Source: Phascolarctobacterium succinatutens CAG:287
Lineage (GTDB): Bacteria; Bacillota; Negativicutes; Acidaminococcales; Acidaminococcaceae
DNA: 24,903 nt
Reading direction: 5' to 3'
Assembly: GCF_000434895.1 (NCBI RefSeq)
Contig: NZ_FR892762.1
Span: forward strand, 1 to 24,903
The notes under the pieces are model-generated. The model was not told the origin of the DNA. It searched no databases and saw only the letters and a list, made by a program, of their open reading frames with translations. Each line of letters starts with the position of its first letter. Positions within the stretch are counted from its first letter, which is position 1. Positions 14,801 to 22,472 of this stretch are shown piece after piece. The position numbers and the translations under genes are program-made.

Positions 14801-15790
14801 ATGCAAAAGATTATTGCACTGGCCGAGAAGGTTTTGAACGGTCAGGATATTACTAAAGAAGAAGCTGAATTTTTGATTAACGTGAGCGATGACGACACCA
14901 TGCTGCTTTTAGCTATGGCTGACAAGATTCGCCAAAAATATGCCGGCGATGCTGTTGACTGCTGTGCAATCATCAACGGCCGCAGCGGTAAGTGCAGTGA
15001 GAACTGCAAGTTCTGTGCACAATCCGCACATTATCATACTGGTGTTAAGGAATACGGCCTGCTGAGCGAAGAGGAAATCTTCAATGCAGCTAAAAAAGCT
15101 AAGGAAGCAGGTGCTGTACGCTTCTCCATCGTTACCAGTGGTCGTGGACAGAGCAAGGCTGATGACTTTGAAAACATCTGCCGTACCCTGAAACGTATTA
15201 AAGAAGAACTGCACATTGAGGTTTGTGCTTCTTTGGGCATTTTGACTGTAGAGCAGGCAAAAGAGTTGCGCGAAGCCGGTGTAACCCGCTATCATTCCAA
15301 TCTGGAAACCGCAGGCAGCAACTTCCCGAATATCTGCACTACTCATACCTATGCTGATAAATTTGTTACCATCAAAAATGCACAGGCTGCCGGCCTGCGT
15401 GTTTGTAGCGGTGGTATTTTAGGACTTGGCGAAACACGTGAGCAGCGTGTAGAATGGGCCTTCACTCTGAAGGAGCTGGGCATTGACAGCGTACCTCTGA
15501 ATATGCTGACTCCGATTCCGGGCACTCCGTTTGAAAACAACAAACCGTTGCCGCCTTTGGAAATCCTGCGTGCGTTCGCTGTTTTCCGTTTTGTTCTGCC
15601 GAAGGCACAAATCCGTACCGCAGGCGGTCGCGAAGTAAACCTGCGTGACCTGCAGGCACTGGCACTCAATGGCGGTGCAAGCGGCATTATGATTGGCGGT
15701 TATCTGACTACTGCCGGCCGCGGTACTGACCGCGATATGCAGATGCTCAAGGATCTTGATCGTCCGCGCAGCATGCCTAATCTCGATTAA
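14801..15790 (+). CDS. bioB: biotin synthase
   Basis: BioB is the radical SAM enzyme that inserts sulfur into dethiobiotin to make biotin. The 329-residue length is normal. The [4Fe-4S] SAM-cluster motif is GKCSENCKFCAQS (Cys65, Cys69, Cys72). Other family segments are RFSIVTSGRG, YHSNLETA, CSGGILGLGE, LNMLTPIPGTP and the C-terminal IMIGGYLTT. It stands alone, with no bioA, bioD or bioF beside it, so the other steps are either elsewhere or replaced by uptake. Two BirA-type operators flank its promoter, so expression should fall when biotin is plentiful. The ribosome site (AGGTTAGGG) is only moderate. Confidence 0.97.
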   Translation: MQKIIALAEKVLNGQDITKEEAEFLINVSDDDTMLLLAMADKIRQKYAGDAVDCCAIINGRSGKCSENCKFCAQSAHYHTGVKEYGLLSEEEIFNAAKKAKEAGAVRFSIVTSGRGQSKADDFENICRTLKRIKEELHIEVCASLGILTVEQAKELREAGVTRYHSNLETAGSNFPNICTTHTYADKFVTIKNAQAAGLRVCSGGILGLGETREQRVEWAFTLKELGIDSVPLNMLTPIPGTPFENNKPLPPLEILRAFAVFRFVLPKAQIRTAGGREVNLRDLQALALNGGASGIMIGGYLTTAGRGTDRDMQMLKDLDRPRSMPNLD

Positions 15791-15841
15791 TTAGTTTTCC
15801 ATGAATTATTAATAAATCTTACACCTTAAAATCTCAAAAAG

Positions 15842-15880
15842 ATAAGCAGACTGGAGTTGCGACCAGTCTGCTTATTTTTT
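15842..15880 (+). terminator. terminator after bioB
   Basis: A perfect 13-bp stem (ATAAGCAGACTGG at 15842-15854 with its complement at 15863-15875) ends in six T. A run of A on the other side would let it also stop transcription from the right. Confidence 0.96.
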
Positions 15881-15890
15881 ATATGTGCGT

Positions 15891-16127
15891 GATAACGCAC
15901 CGTCTTCCGCATCATCAATCCCTCGACGTATGAAAAATACGCCGTCGGGATTGCTTCTTTGAATCCGGCACGTTCTGACGCACGCATTTATTTGATAACG
16001 CACCATCTTCTGCATCATCAATCCCTCGACGTATGAGAAATACGCCGTCGGGATTGCTTCTTTGAATCTGGCACGTTCTGACGCACGCATTTATTTGATG
16101 ACGCACCGTCTTCAGTATCATCAATCC
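15891..16127. repeat. 103-bp tandem repeat, two full copies plus a partial third
   Basis: Copy 1 is 15891-15993 and copy 2 is 15994-16096; they differ at four positions. Copy 3 is cut at 16127, and a 13-base piece ending CATCAATCC is duplicated again at 16128-16140. Each full copy holds an imperfect hairpin (15918-15951 and 16021-16054), with outer arms ATCCC/GGGAT and inner CGACGTAT/ATACGCCG around a GAAAA- or GAGAA-type loop. Because 103 is not a multiple of three, the minus-strand frame shifts between copies, so the open frames there are not a protein. The rest of the 15881-16185 gap shows no gene. It may be a copy of a dispersed intergenic repeat family. Confidence 0.93.
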
Positions 16128-16182
16128 ATATCATCAATCCACCATTTATTTGCGGAAGCACTGCCCTCTACGGCAAATTTTA

Positions 16183-16196
16183 TGATATAATATAAT
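16183..16196 (+). promoter_or_regulatory. probable promoter for rapZ-yvcK-whiA
   Basis: TGA-TATAAT (16183-16191) is an extended -10, and a second overlapping TATAAT lies at 16191-16196. No clear -35 is seen. It sits 31-36 bases before the rapZ ATG. Confidence 0.5.
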
Positions 16197-16226
16197 TTAC
16201 TAATGACTTTAAAGAGGTGAAGCAAA

Positions 16227-17087
16227 ATGCAGTCACACTTTCTTATTATTACCGGTATGTCCGGTGCAGGTAAAACGCAGGTTGTGCGTACCCTGGAGGA
16301 TTTAAATTTCTTTTGCATAGACAATTTGCCAGCGACACTTATTCCCAAGTTTGCGGAATTATGTCGTCAGACATCGGAGGACAAGGTAGCACTTGTTGTC
16401 GATATCCGTGGAGGTCGTTTTTTTGACAAGCTGTTGCAGGTTTTAGATGAAATGGAGGCCAGCGGACAAAAATATGAGCTGCTGTTTTTGGATGCTTCCG
16501 ATGCGACACTGGTGCGCCGTTACAAGGAAACGCGTCGTCGTCATCCATTGGGTGAGCGCAATACCTTGCTGCAGAATATTACCTGTGAGCGTGAATTGTT
16601 GGATCCGCTGCGCGAAAAGGCTACGCATATTATTGATACCTCAACGCTGACTACGGCACAGCTGAAGGCTAAGGTAACAGAAATGTTTGGCGAGGGCTCT
16701 TCTAAAGAGCGTATGGGCATTGTTGTGCGTTCCTTTGGCTTTAAGCATGGCCTGCCGCTTGACAGTGACTTGGTGCTTGATGTGCGTTTTTTGCCCAATC
16801 CGTTTTATGTGGAGGAGCTGCGCAATATGACCGGCAACGACCGTCCGGTAGCAGATTTTATCTGCCGTTATCCGCAGACCTTCCAGTATCTGAAGCTGGA
16901 GGAGCAGCTGCTTGATTTTCTTGTGCCACAATATATCAGTGAAGGCAAGGCACAGCTTGTTATCAGCGTCGGCTGCACCGGCGGACAGCACCGCAGCGTT
17001 TTTATTGCCAATAAATTGTACGAATATCTGCGCGAAAAGGGTTACAGCGTTGATGTGACACATCGTGATATTCCTCACAGAAAGTAA
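16227..17087 (+). CDS. rapZ: RNase adapter / nucleotide-binding protein RapZ (YvcJ)
   Basis: The 286-residue P-loop protein has Walker A GMSGAGKTQVVR at about 10-21, then FFCIDNLPATLIP, VVDIRGG, LFLDASDATLVRRYKETRRRHPL and the C-terminal signature VSVGCTGGQHRSVFIA. In E. coli RapZ binds glucosamine-6-phosphate and directs RNase E to small RNAs. In Bacillota the orthologue YvcJ hydrolyses GTP and its role is less clear. It starts with ATG after AAGAGGTGAAGC and lies 12 bases before yvcK. The rapZ-yvcK-whiA order is a hallmark of Bacillota and Actinobacteria. Confidence 0.96.
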   Translation: MQSHFLIITGMSGAGKTQVVRTLEDLNFFCIDNLPATLIPKFAELCRQTSEDKVALVVDIRGGRFFDKLLQVLDEMEASGQKYELLFLDASDATLVRRYKETRRRHPLGERNTLLQNITCERELLDPLREKATHIIDTSTLTTAQLKAKVTEMFGEGSSKERMGIVVRSFGFKHGLPLDSDLVLDVRFLPNPFYVEELRNMTGNDRPVADFICRYPQTFQYLKLEEQLLDFLVPQYISEGKAQLVISVGCTGGQHRSVFIANKLYEYLREKGYSVDVTHRDIPHRK

Positions 17088-17099
17088 GGGAGGAGCCTA

Positions 17100-18491
17100 A
17101 TGGGTTGGATTAGTTGGCTGTGTCCCGGCATTAATTTGAAGCGCTGGCTGCTGCTTTTTGCGGTAGGTGTACTTTTATGTGCTTTGGGACTGGCTTTGTT
17201 TTTTAATTATCAGCTGATGGGCAAGGCAGAAGAACTGCTCTTCCAGATGACCTATCTGACAACAGGACGCTATTCAAATGGCCTGATTATGTCGATGGGC
17301 GTGGTTTTTCTTATTGTGGGATTTGCTATTATGGTCTACGGAACACGTCGCTTAATCAGTTCGGTAGTATCTGTTGTAGTGCCCGACAAAAACGGTTCAT
17401 TGATGGAAACGATTTTTATGCAGCGCAAGCTGACACGTGGCCCTGCCATTACCGTTGTCGGCGGCGGTACCGGTCTGTCGACGCTTTTACGCGGTATGAA
17501 GTATATTACCAATAACTGTACTGCTGTAGTAACAACTGCCGATGACGGCGGGTTTTTCCGGAGGCGGTGCGAGGGGGTGGGGATTTCCGGACGTCTGCGC
17601 AAGGAGTTGGGTATTATTCCTCCCGGTGATTTGCGTAACTGCCTGACGGCTCTTGCTGACCGTGAGCCGCTGATGGAACGTTTGATGCAGTATCGCTTTC
17701 AGGGTGATTCTCCGCTTGCAGGCCATTGCTTCGGCAATTTGTTTATTGCGGCGATGGCGCAGGCTGAAGGTGGCATGGAGGCCGGACTGAATGCTACGAG
17801 TCAGATTTTGAAGGTGCGCGGCAGAGTTATTCCGTCTACCTTGGAGAATATTCAGCTGCAGGCACGTATGACAGACGGCACTATTGTGACAGGTGAATCG
17901 GAGATTCCCAAAGTGCGCAAGCAAATCAAAAAGATGATGATGCTGCCGGCGGATGCGCAGGCAGCAAATGGTGCGATAGAGGCTATTTTAAACGCGGATG
18001 TACTTATTTTTGGCCCTGGCAGCCTGTATACCAGTGTTATTCCTAATCTTTTGGTAGAAGGAATCCGTGATGCTGTTGTCAGGTCCAACGCTATCAAAAT
18101 CTATATCTGCAATGTTATGACACAGCCTGGCGAAACTGACGGCTATGGTGCTTATGACCATGTGCAGGCGTTGGTTGACCATGTCGGTACGCAGTTTTTG
18201 GATTACGCTATTGTAAATTCCCAGGATGTTACTTCGGAGCAGCTGCGTCAGTATGATGCTGAAGGCTCGCGTCCTATTACGCCGGATATTGATAAAATCC
18301 GCAGTCTGGGAATTACGGTTGTACCGGCGCGTTTGATAAGCAAGGATGATTTGGTGCGCCATGATCCGCGTAAATTAGCGCGTGTACTTATTGCTTTGAT
18401 TTATCGTCTGCGTCTTTTTGGGCGCGGTATGCAGTTTTTTGATTACTTCTTTATGCGTGCAGGCATGAAGAAGCTGTGCAAACAAAAATAA
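17100..18491 (+). CDS. yvcK: YvcK/CofD-like envelope-morphogenesis protein with N-terminal membrane anchor and unusual insertion
   Basis: The 463-residue protein carries the YvcK (gluconeogenesis factor, CofD-like) domain from about residue 115 to 440. It has ITVVGGGTGLSTLLRGMK, IPPGDLRNCLTALAD, LAGHCFGNLFIAAM and IFGPGSLYTSVIPNLLV. YvcK proteins bind UDP-sugars and affect cell shape and carbon metabolism. Two membrane helices lie ahead of the domain (about 15-37 and 60-82), so it is longer than the roughly 317-residue B. subtilis protein. The oddity is at residues 152-162: the near-invariant DDGGSSGR is split, reading DDGG-FFRRRCEGVGI-SGR, a net gain of about ten residues in frame. The inserted DNA is G-rich and flanked by TTTCCGGA at 17555-17562 and 17584-17591. 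GGGAGG precedes the ATG. Confidence 0.93.
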   Translation: MGWISWLCPGINLKRWLLLFAVGVLLCALGLALFFNYQLMGKAEELLFQMTYLTTGRYSNGLIMSMGVVFLIVGFAIMVYGTRRLISSVVSVVVPDKNGSLMETIFMQRKLTRGPAITVVGGGTGLSTLLRGMKYITNNCTAVVTTADDGGFFRRRCEGVGISGRLRKELGIIPPGDLRNCLTALADREPLMERLMQYRFQGDSPLAGHCFGNLFIAAMAQAEGGMEAGLNATSQILKVRGRVIPSTLENIQLQARMTDGTIVTGESEIPKVRKQIKKMMMLPADAQAANGAIEAILNADVLIFGPGSLYTSVIPNLLVEGIRDAVVRSNAIKIYICNVMTQPGETDGYGAYDHVQALVDHVGTQFLDYAIVNSQDVTSEQLRQYDAEGSRPITPDIDKIRSLGITVVPARLISKDDLVRHDPRKLARVLIALIYRLRLFGRGMQFFDYFFMRAGMKKLCKQK

Positions 18492-18524
18492 AACCAGATA
18501 CAGGCTGAGAAAGGAGGAGTCTGC

Positions 18525-19463
18525 TTGTCTTTTTCCAATGATGTAAAAAATGAATTATCTCGTATAGAAACTAACGATGCTACCGGTGACAAAGCAGAGC
18601 TGCTCGGTCTTTTGCGTATGAGCGGTGCAATTGTTATCCGCGGTATGAATATAGGTATCCACTTTTCAACAGAAAATGCTGCTTTGGCCAGACGTGTACT
18701 GCAGCTGTTGAAAAGCAATTATCAAGTGCAGACGGAGGTAGTTATTACCCGTTCACGCCGCTTGAAGAAGAATAACCGTTATCAGGTACATGTAGTGCCG
18801 GCGCCGCAGGTAAGCAAGGCGCTGAACGAGCTGCAGCTCTTAAGTGTAGAGGGCGATTTGAAAAATCCGCTGCTTTCGCATCACGAAGGCAAGCGCACCT
18901 TTTTGCGCGGAGCTTTTTTGGGTGGCGGCAGTATCAGTCGTCCGGCCAGTGATTACCATCTGGAGATGGTTACCGGCAACGAGGATTTTGCTCATACGAT
19001 TATTAAGGTTATGCAGAGCTTTTCCTTGAAGGCCAAGCTGACCGACAGAAAAAACGAGTATATTGTTTATCTGAAGGATGGCGAAAGCATTATCAATTTC
19101 CTGAGTGTTATCGGTGCGCATAATGCGATGATGGAGCTGGAAAATGTCCGCATTGTCAAGGAAATGCGCAATAATGTCAACAGAGCAGTTAATTGCGAAA
19201 CTGCGAACCTGAACAAGGTGGTTAAGGCTGCCGTGCGTCAGGTAAGCTGCATTCATTATATTGATGAGCATATGGGGCTGAGCGAGCTGCCTCAGGGATT
19301 GCAGGATACGGCGCGTCTGCGTCTGCAGTATCCGGATGTGTCGTTAAATGATTTGGTAGAATACTCCGGTGGCCTGGGTAAATCCGGCATAAATCATCGT
19401 TTGAAAAAGCTGCAGGATATTGCAGTAGGTTTAGGTATGGAATTGGAGAAATCAGATAAATGA
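18525..19463 (+). CDS. whiA: DNA-binding protein WhiA
   Basis: WhiA is a conserved DNA-binding protein with a degenerate homing-endonuclease fold followed by a helix-turn-helix. It controls sporulation septation in Streptomyces and affects division in Bacillus. The 312-residue protein begins MSFSNDVKNELSRIE, has GAFLGGGSISRPASDYHLE in the LAGLIDADG-like part, and ends with a helix-turn-helix region (YPDVSLNDLVEYSGGLGKSGINHRL). The start is TTG at 18525, supported by a perfect AAGGAGG at 18511-18517 seven bases upstream and by the family N-terminus. It follows yvcK after 33 bases. The last four bases overlap the deacetylase start. Confidence 0.96.
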   Translation: MSFSNDVKNELSRIETNDATGDKAELLGLLRMSGAIVIRGMNIGIHFSTENAALARRVLQLLKSNYQVQTEVVITRSRRLKKNNRYQVHVVPAPQVSKALNELQLLSVEGDLKNPLLSHHEGKRTFLRGAFLGGGSISRPASDYHLEMVTGNEDFAHTIIKVMQSFSLKAKLTDRKNEYIVYLKDGESIINFLSVIGAHNAMMELENVRIVKEMRNNVNRAVNCETANLNKVVKAAVRQVSCIHYIDEHMGLSELPQGLQDTARLRLQYPDVSLNDLVEYSGGLGKSGINHRLKKLQDIAVGLGMELEKSDK

Positions 19464-20326
19464 TTAAGAAAGTATGCTTAGTATTCCTGGCGCTGGTTGT
19501 CGTACTTTTGGCGGTTGCAGGTGTTGCATGGAAGCTTAACGGTGAGCGTTGGCAGCAGGAATATGCGGCCTTTAGGAAAACCGGTGCACCGGTACTGATG
19601 TATCACGCTGTCGGTCTGGAAGAAGGCGCAGACTGGCCAAAAACGCTGATCATGAAGCCGGAGCTGTTTGAAGCGCATCTGCAGTACCTGAAGGAGCAGG
19701 GCTACACGATTGTGACGGTAGCAGAGCTGGCAGAGCGTCTGCAGCAGGGAAAAAGTGTAGATAAGTACGTTGCCTTGAGCTTTGATGATGGCTATAAGAA
19801 TAATCACAGTGTAGTGCTGCCGTTACTAAAGAAGTATGATGCCAAGGGCTCGTTCTTTGTCATCAACAGGGATATCGGCGATGAGCTGCATATGAATGAG
19901 CAGGAAATCAAGGAGCTGATTGCTGCCGGTATGGAGCTTGGCTCGCATACCTACAGCCATAATCCGTTGGCTGCTATCGATGAAAAATATCTGGTATGGG
20001 AAACGGATACGTCACGTTATTGGCTGAAGAAGAAATTCGACGGCTATATTGTGCGTACTCTGGCTTATCCTAACGGCAGCTATAATGACAGGGTTATCGC
20101 TGCAGCGAAAAAATACGGCTTTTACAGGGCGCTGACTGGTCATGTAGGTGTCAATACGGCGGCTACGTACCAAAAGGCACCCTTTGAAATGTACCGTGTA
20201 ACCGTTGCCGATGACGGAAACGGACTCGAGGGCTTTAAGAGACGTTTAGAGCAGGCATATTTCTTCGGCTTTTTGCAGACGAAGGGCATTGATATCAATA
20301 TTGTGCGCGACATATTCGTGCGCTAA
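19460..20326 (+). CDS. membrane-anchored polysaccharide deacetylase (NodB domain)
   Basis: The 288-residue protein has one N-terminal hydrophobic segment (about 5-25) that acts as an anchor or signal, then a NodB-type carbohydrate esterase 4 domain. Metal and catalytic motifs are present: ALSFDDGY (Asp109, Asp110), GSHTYSH (His163, His167), LAYPNGSY (203-206), and the ELGSHTYSHNPL context. Such enzymes remove N-acetyl groups from peptidoglycan or another surface glycan; the substrate is not clear here. Its start overlaps the whiA stop (ATGA), so it seems to be an added last gene of the rapZ-yvcK-whiA unit. Confidence 0.92.
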   Translation: MIKKVCLVFLALVVVLLAVAGVAWKLNGERWQQEYAAFRKTGAPVLMYHAVGLEEGADWPKTLIMKPELFEAHLQYLKEQGYTIVTVAELAERLQQGKSVDKYVALSFDDGYKNNHSVVLPLLKKYDAKGSFFVINRDIGDELHMNEQEIKELIAAGMELGSHTYSHNPLAAIDEKYLVWETDTSRYWLKKKFDGYIVRTLAYPNGSYNDRVIAAAKKYGFYRALTGHVGVNTAATYQKAPFEMYRVTVADDGNGLEGFKRRLEQAYFFGFLQTKGIDINIVRDIFVR

Positions 20327-20335
20327 GGAATATTT

Positions 20336-20358
20336 AGGGAGGCGGTTGTCTCCCTTTT
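20336..20358 (+). terminator. weak terminator after the deacetylase gene
   Basis: A six-base stem (AGGGAG at 20336-20341 with CTCCCT at 20350-20355) is followed by only four T. Confidence 0.5.
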
Positions 20359-20372
20359 CCTTTGCAAGCAAG

Positions 20373-20399
20373 GTTAACCTAAAAATAAAACAGGTTGAC
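20373..20399 (+). promoter_or_regulatory. BirA-type operator of bioY
   Basis: GTTAACC (20373-20379) and GGTTGAC (20393-20399) lie 13 bases apart, the same geometry as both bioB sites. The right half overlaps the -35 box, so binding would block RNA polymerase. Confidence 0.8.
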
Positions 20400-20423
20400 A
20401 ACAAGGGAAAACTAGAGTATTCT
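20395..20423 (+). promoter_or_regulatory. promoter of bioY
   Basis: TTGACA (20395-20400, consensus) and TATTCT (20418-20423) are spaced by 17 bases. Confidence 0.75.
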
Positions 20424-20473
20424 ATAAACTATGAATTATGACAGATGTCATAAAGGCTTTGGAGGCGTGTGAT

Positions 20474-21025
20474 ATGCATTTAAAAACAAAAGAACTGATT
20501 TTATGCGCACTGTTTATTGCGCTTGTAACTGTGGGAACTTTTATAAAAATTCCGGTGGGCACTGATGTCTATACACTGCAGTTTTTGTTTACTTTATTGG
20601 CCGGGTTGCTGCTCGGACCGCGTCTGGGAGCGATTGCCGTCTGCACCTATGTTGTTATGGGCTTAGTTGGTATTCCGGTTTTTGCCTCGGGAGGTGGTCC
20701 GGGATATATTGCGCAGCCGACGTTCGGTTATCTGCTGGGCTTTATCGTGCAGGCATGGGTAAACGGTGCCTGGGCACGCAAGGCTAAGCAAATTAATTTC
20801 CGTAGCCTGTTGGAAGCAAATCTTGTTGGTATGGTAATTGTTTATCTGTTTGGACTCGTGTGGTTCTATGTAGTATCCAATTATATAATCAATGCACCGA
20901 TTTCTGTGTGGGCGGTTATCTGGTACTGCGGTATTCTGCAGGTTATTCCTGATGTTGTGCTCTGCATTGGTGCGGCGATGCTGGGTGTGCGCGGTTATAA
21001 GGCCGGCATCTGGCTGAAGGTATAA
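20474..21025 (+). CDS. bioY: biotin transporter substrate-binding subunit BioY
   Basis: BioY is the S component of an ECF-type biotin importer. The 183-residue protein is almost all membrane helices. It has the family pattern LLAGLLLGPRLGAIAVCTYVVMGLVGIPVF followed by GGGPGYIAQPTFGYLLGF. The frame is open from ATG 20438. ATG 20474 is the better start because GGAGG at 20461-20465 is spaced eight bases from it and the product then begins MHLKTKELILCALFIAL, as usual. No EcfA/EcfT genes are nearby, so it probably uses shared modules encoded elsewhere. The BirA-type operator links it with bioB: uptake and the last synthetic step would be turned on together when biotin is low. Confidence 0.95.
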   Translation: MHLKTKELILCALFIALVTVGTFIKIPVGTDVYTLQFLFTLLAGLLLGPRLGAIAVCTYVVMGLVGIPVFASGGGPGYIAQPTFGYLLGFIVQAWVNGAWARKAKQINFRSLLEANLVGMVIVYLFGLVWFYVVSNYIINAPISVWAVIWYCGILQVIPDVVLCIGAAMLGVRGYKAGIWLKV

Positions 21026-21072
21026 AAAAGCAGTCCTTGCAATCTTATAAAAAGGTTGCGGGACTGCTTTTA
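21026..21072. terminator. bidirectional terminator between bioY and the tlpA-like gene
   Basis: AAAAGCAGTCC-TTGCAATC pairs with GGTTGCGGGACTGCTTTT across a TTATAAAAA loop, with an A run on one side and a T run on the other. It can serve both converging genes. Confidence 0.9.
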
Positions 21073-21077
21073 GCTTT

Positions 21078-21611
21078 TTAGAAGGCCTTCTGCAGGAAAG
21101 CGTCGAGGGAAGACTCGTTCATGCTGCCGACTATGCGTGCAATTATATGTCCGTCGGCGCTGATGATGTAGGACGCCGGAATAGCGTCAATGCCGTAGGC
21201 ACGTCCAAGTGCCTGATGATCACCGTAAGCAGCGGGGAAGGTGTAGCCCTTGCTTTGGATGAAACGAGCAGGATCCTGTTCGTTATCATCTACGCTGAGA
21301 ATAACAAAATGCATTTTGTCTTTGTATTCGGCGTATTTCTTTTCAATATGAGGCAGCTCGCCGACACAGGGAGGGCACCAGGTCGCCCAAAAGTTGATGA
21401 AGACAGGCTTGCCTTTTAAGTCATTCAGACGCATGGTTTTGCCACTGCTTAACTCTTTGTAGCTGAAATCGGGTGCGACTTCGGCAGCCGAGGCAGCAGC
21501 GGTGTTCATCTGCGGTTTGCTGTCGGCAGTTTTATCGGAGAAGGGGCAGCTGCAGCCTGCAGTAAATAATAACAGTGCAGTCATAGATAAGGTTAGCAGA
21601 AATTTTTTCAT
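21078..21611 (-). CDS. TlpA/ResA-like thiol-disulfide oxidoreductase lipoprotein
   Basis: The 177-residue protein is an exported, membrane-tethered thioredoxin-fold protein. A lipoprotein signal (MKKFLLTLSMTALLLFTAGC, lipid Cys20) is followed by a short linker and the AhpC/TSA-like domain. This has APDFSYKELSSGKTMRLNDL, the redox motif WCPPC (Cys79, Cys82) and the cis-proline in IDAIPASYIIS. TlpA/ResA relatives reduce disulfides outside the membrane, for example in cytochrome c maturation. No cytochrome genes are seen here. It is last of three minus-strand genes, 42 bases after the polyferredoxin, with AAGGAGG before its ATG. The polyferredoxin may supply the electrons; that is inference. Confidence 0.92.
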   Translation of the reverse strand: MKKFLLTLSMTALLLFTAGCSCPFSDKTADSKPQMNTAAASAAEVAPDFSYKELSSGKTMRLNDLKGKPVFINFWATWCPPCVGELPHIEKKYAEYKDKMHFVILSVDDNEQDPARFIQSKGYTFPAAYGDHQALGRAYGIDAIPASYIISADGHIIARIVGSMNESSLDAFLQKAF

Positions 21612-21653
21612 GTTGACCTCCTTATAAGGATAAGAGAAAATGGTATATTTAAA

Positions 21654-22472
21654 TTAAAACCTTTTGCTAAGGGAAATGGCCTTTACCGGGCAGACACTGC
21701 GGCATTCACCGCAGGCGATGCATTCACTGTCACCTACATGCCGGCAATCCATTTTGCAATGCTCCATACAACGGTCGCAGTTGATGCATTTTACAGTATT
21801 TACCTTCATGCCAAAGAGGGAGATTTTATTAAACAGTCCGTAAATAGCGCCTAAAGGGCAGACGAAGCGGCAGAAGGGTCGATAGATGAAGATGGCTGCC
21901 AGCACAGTCAGGCATAACAGTGTCAGCTTCCAGATAAACAGCTGGCCCAAAAGCTCACGAATCTGCGGCTTGAAAAATGCCAGAGGCAGAGCAGCCTCCA
22001 AAGTACCTGCGGGGCAGATAAATTTACAGAAGGCCGGTACGCCGCTGCCGGTGAAATGATAAAAGGCTAAGGGCAAAATAATGAGAAAAATCAGCGCGAT
22101 AAAATATTTCAGATAGCTGAGCAGATAGGTAAAGCGGTTGCGCTGCAGCTTAGGCGTAGGAATTTTGTAGAGCAATTCCTGCACGAGGCCGAAGGGACAG
22201 CCCCAGCCGCAGATAAGACGCGCAAAGATTAACGCAAAGAGCAGAATGAAGCCCAGCACATAGAAGGGAATGCGCAAAAATACACCGCTGAGAGAGCTTT
22301 GCAGAGAACCAAGCGGGCAGGCGCCCAAGGCTCCGGGGCAGGAATAGCAGTTTAAACCCGGCAGGCAGATATTCTTGCTGCTGCCCTTCCAGATATTGCC
22401 GGTGGTAAAGCCTGACAGATTGCCGTTATATAGGAGGGCGGTGCAAATCTGTATAAGCTTACGTTTAACCAA
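21654..22472 (-). CDS. membrane 4Fe-4S polyferredoxin (NapH/CcoG-like)
   Basis: The 272-residue protein combines four to five membrane helices with many cysteine motifs: CYSCPGALGACPLG, CGWGCPFGLVQE, FCKFICPAGTLEA and FCRFVCPLGAIYG. Two ferredoxin-type clusters at the C-terminus follow (CINCDRCMEHCKMDC and CIACGECRSVCPVKA). This is the NapH/CcoG/MauN-like architecture, which carries electrons from or across the membrane. The frame is open further up to 22544, but those codons overlap the small CXXC gene and do not look like a family N-terminus. TTG at 22472 is preferred, giving MVKRKLIQICTALLYNG and an eight-base overlap with that gene. GGAG lies about ten bases upstream. The electron donor is not known. 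Confidence 0.87.
   Translation of the reverse strand: MVKRKLIQICTALLYNGNLSGFTTGNIWKGSSKNICLPGLNCYSCPGALGACPLGSLQSSLSGVFLRIPFYVLGFILLFALIFARLICGWGCPFGLVQELLYKIPTPKLQRNRFTYLLSYLKYFIALIFLIILPLAFYHFTGSGVPAFCKFICPAGTLEAALPLAFFKPQIRELLGQLFIWKLTLLCLTVLAAIFIYRPFCRFVCPLGAIYGLFNKISLFGMKVNTVKCINCDRCMEHCKMDCRHVGDSECIACGECRSVCPVKAISLSKRF

Noticed and set aside
15872..16124. Two overlapping minus-strand frames giving a repeated peptide (NACVRTC..., GIDDAEDGALS)
   Set aside because: They arise from the 103-bp tandem repeat. The unit length is not a multiple of three, so the frame changes from copy to copy, and there is no convincing ribosome site. Treated as DNA repeat.
15891..16140. CRISPR array
   Set aside because: The repeats are contiguous 103-bp units with no unique spacers and no cas genes nearby.
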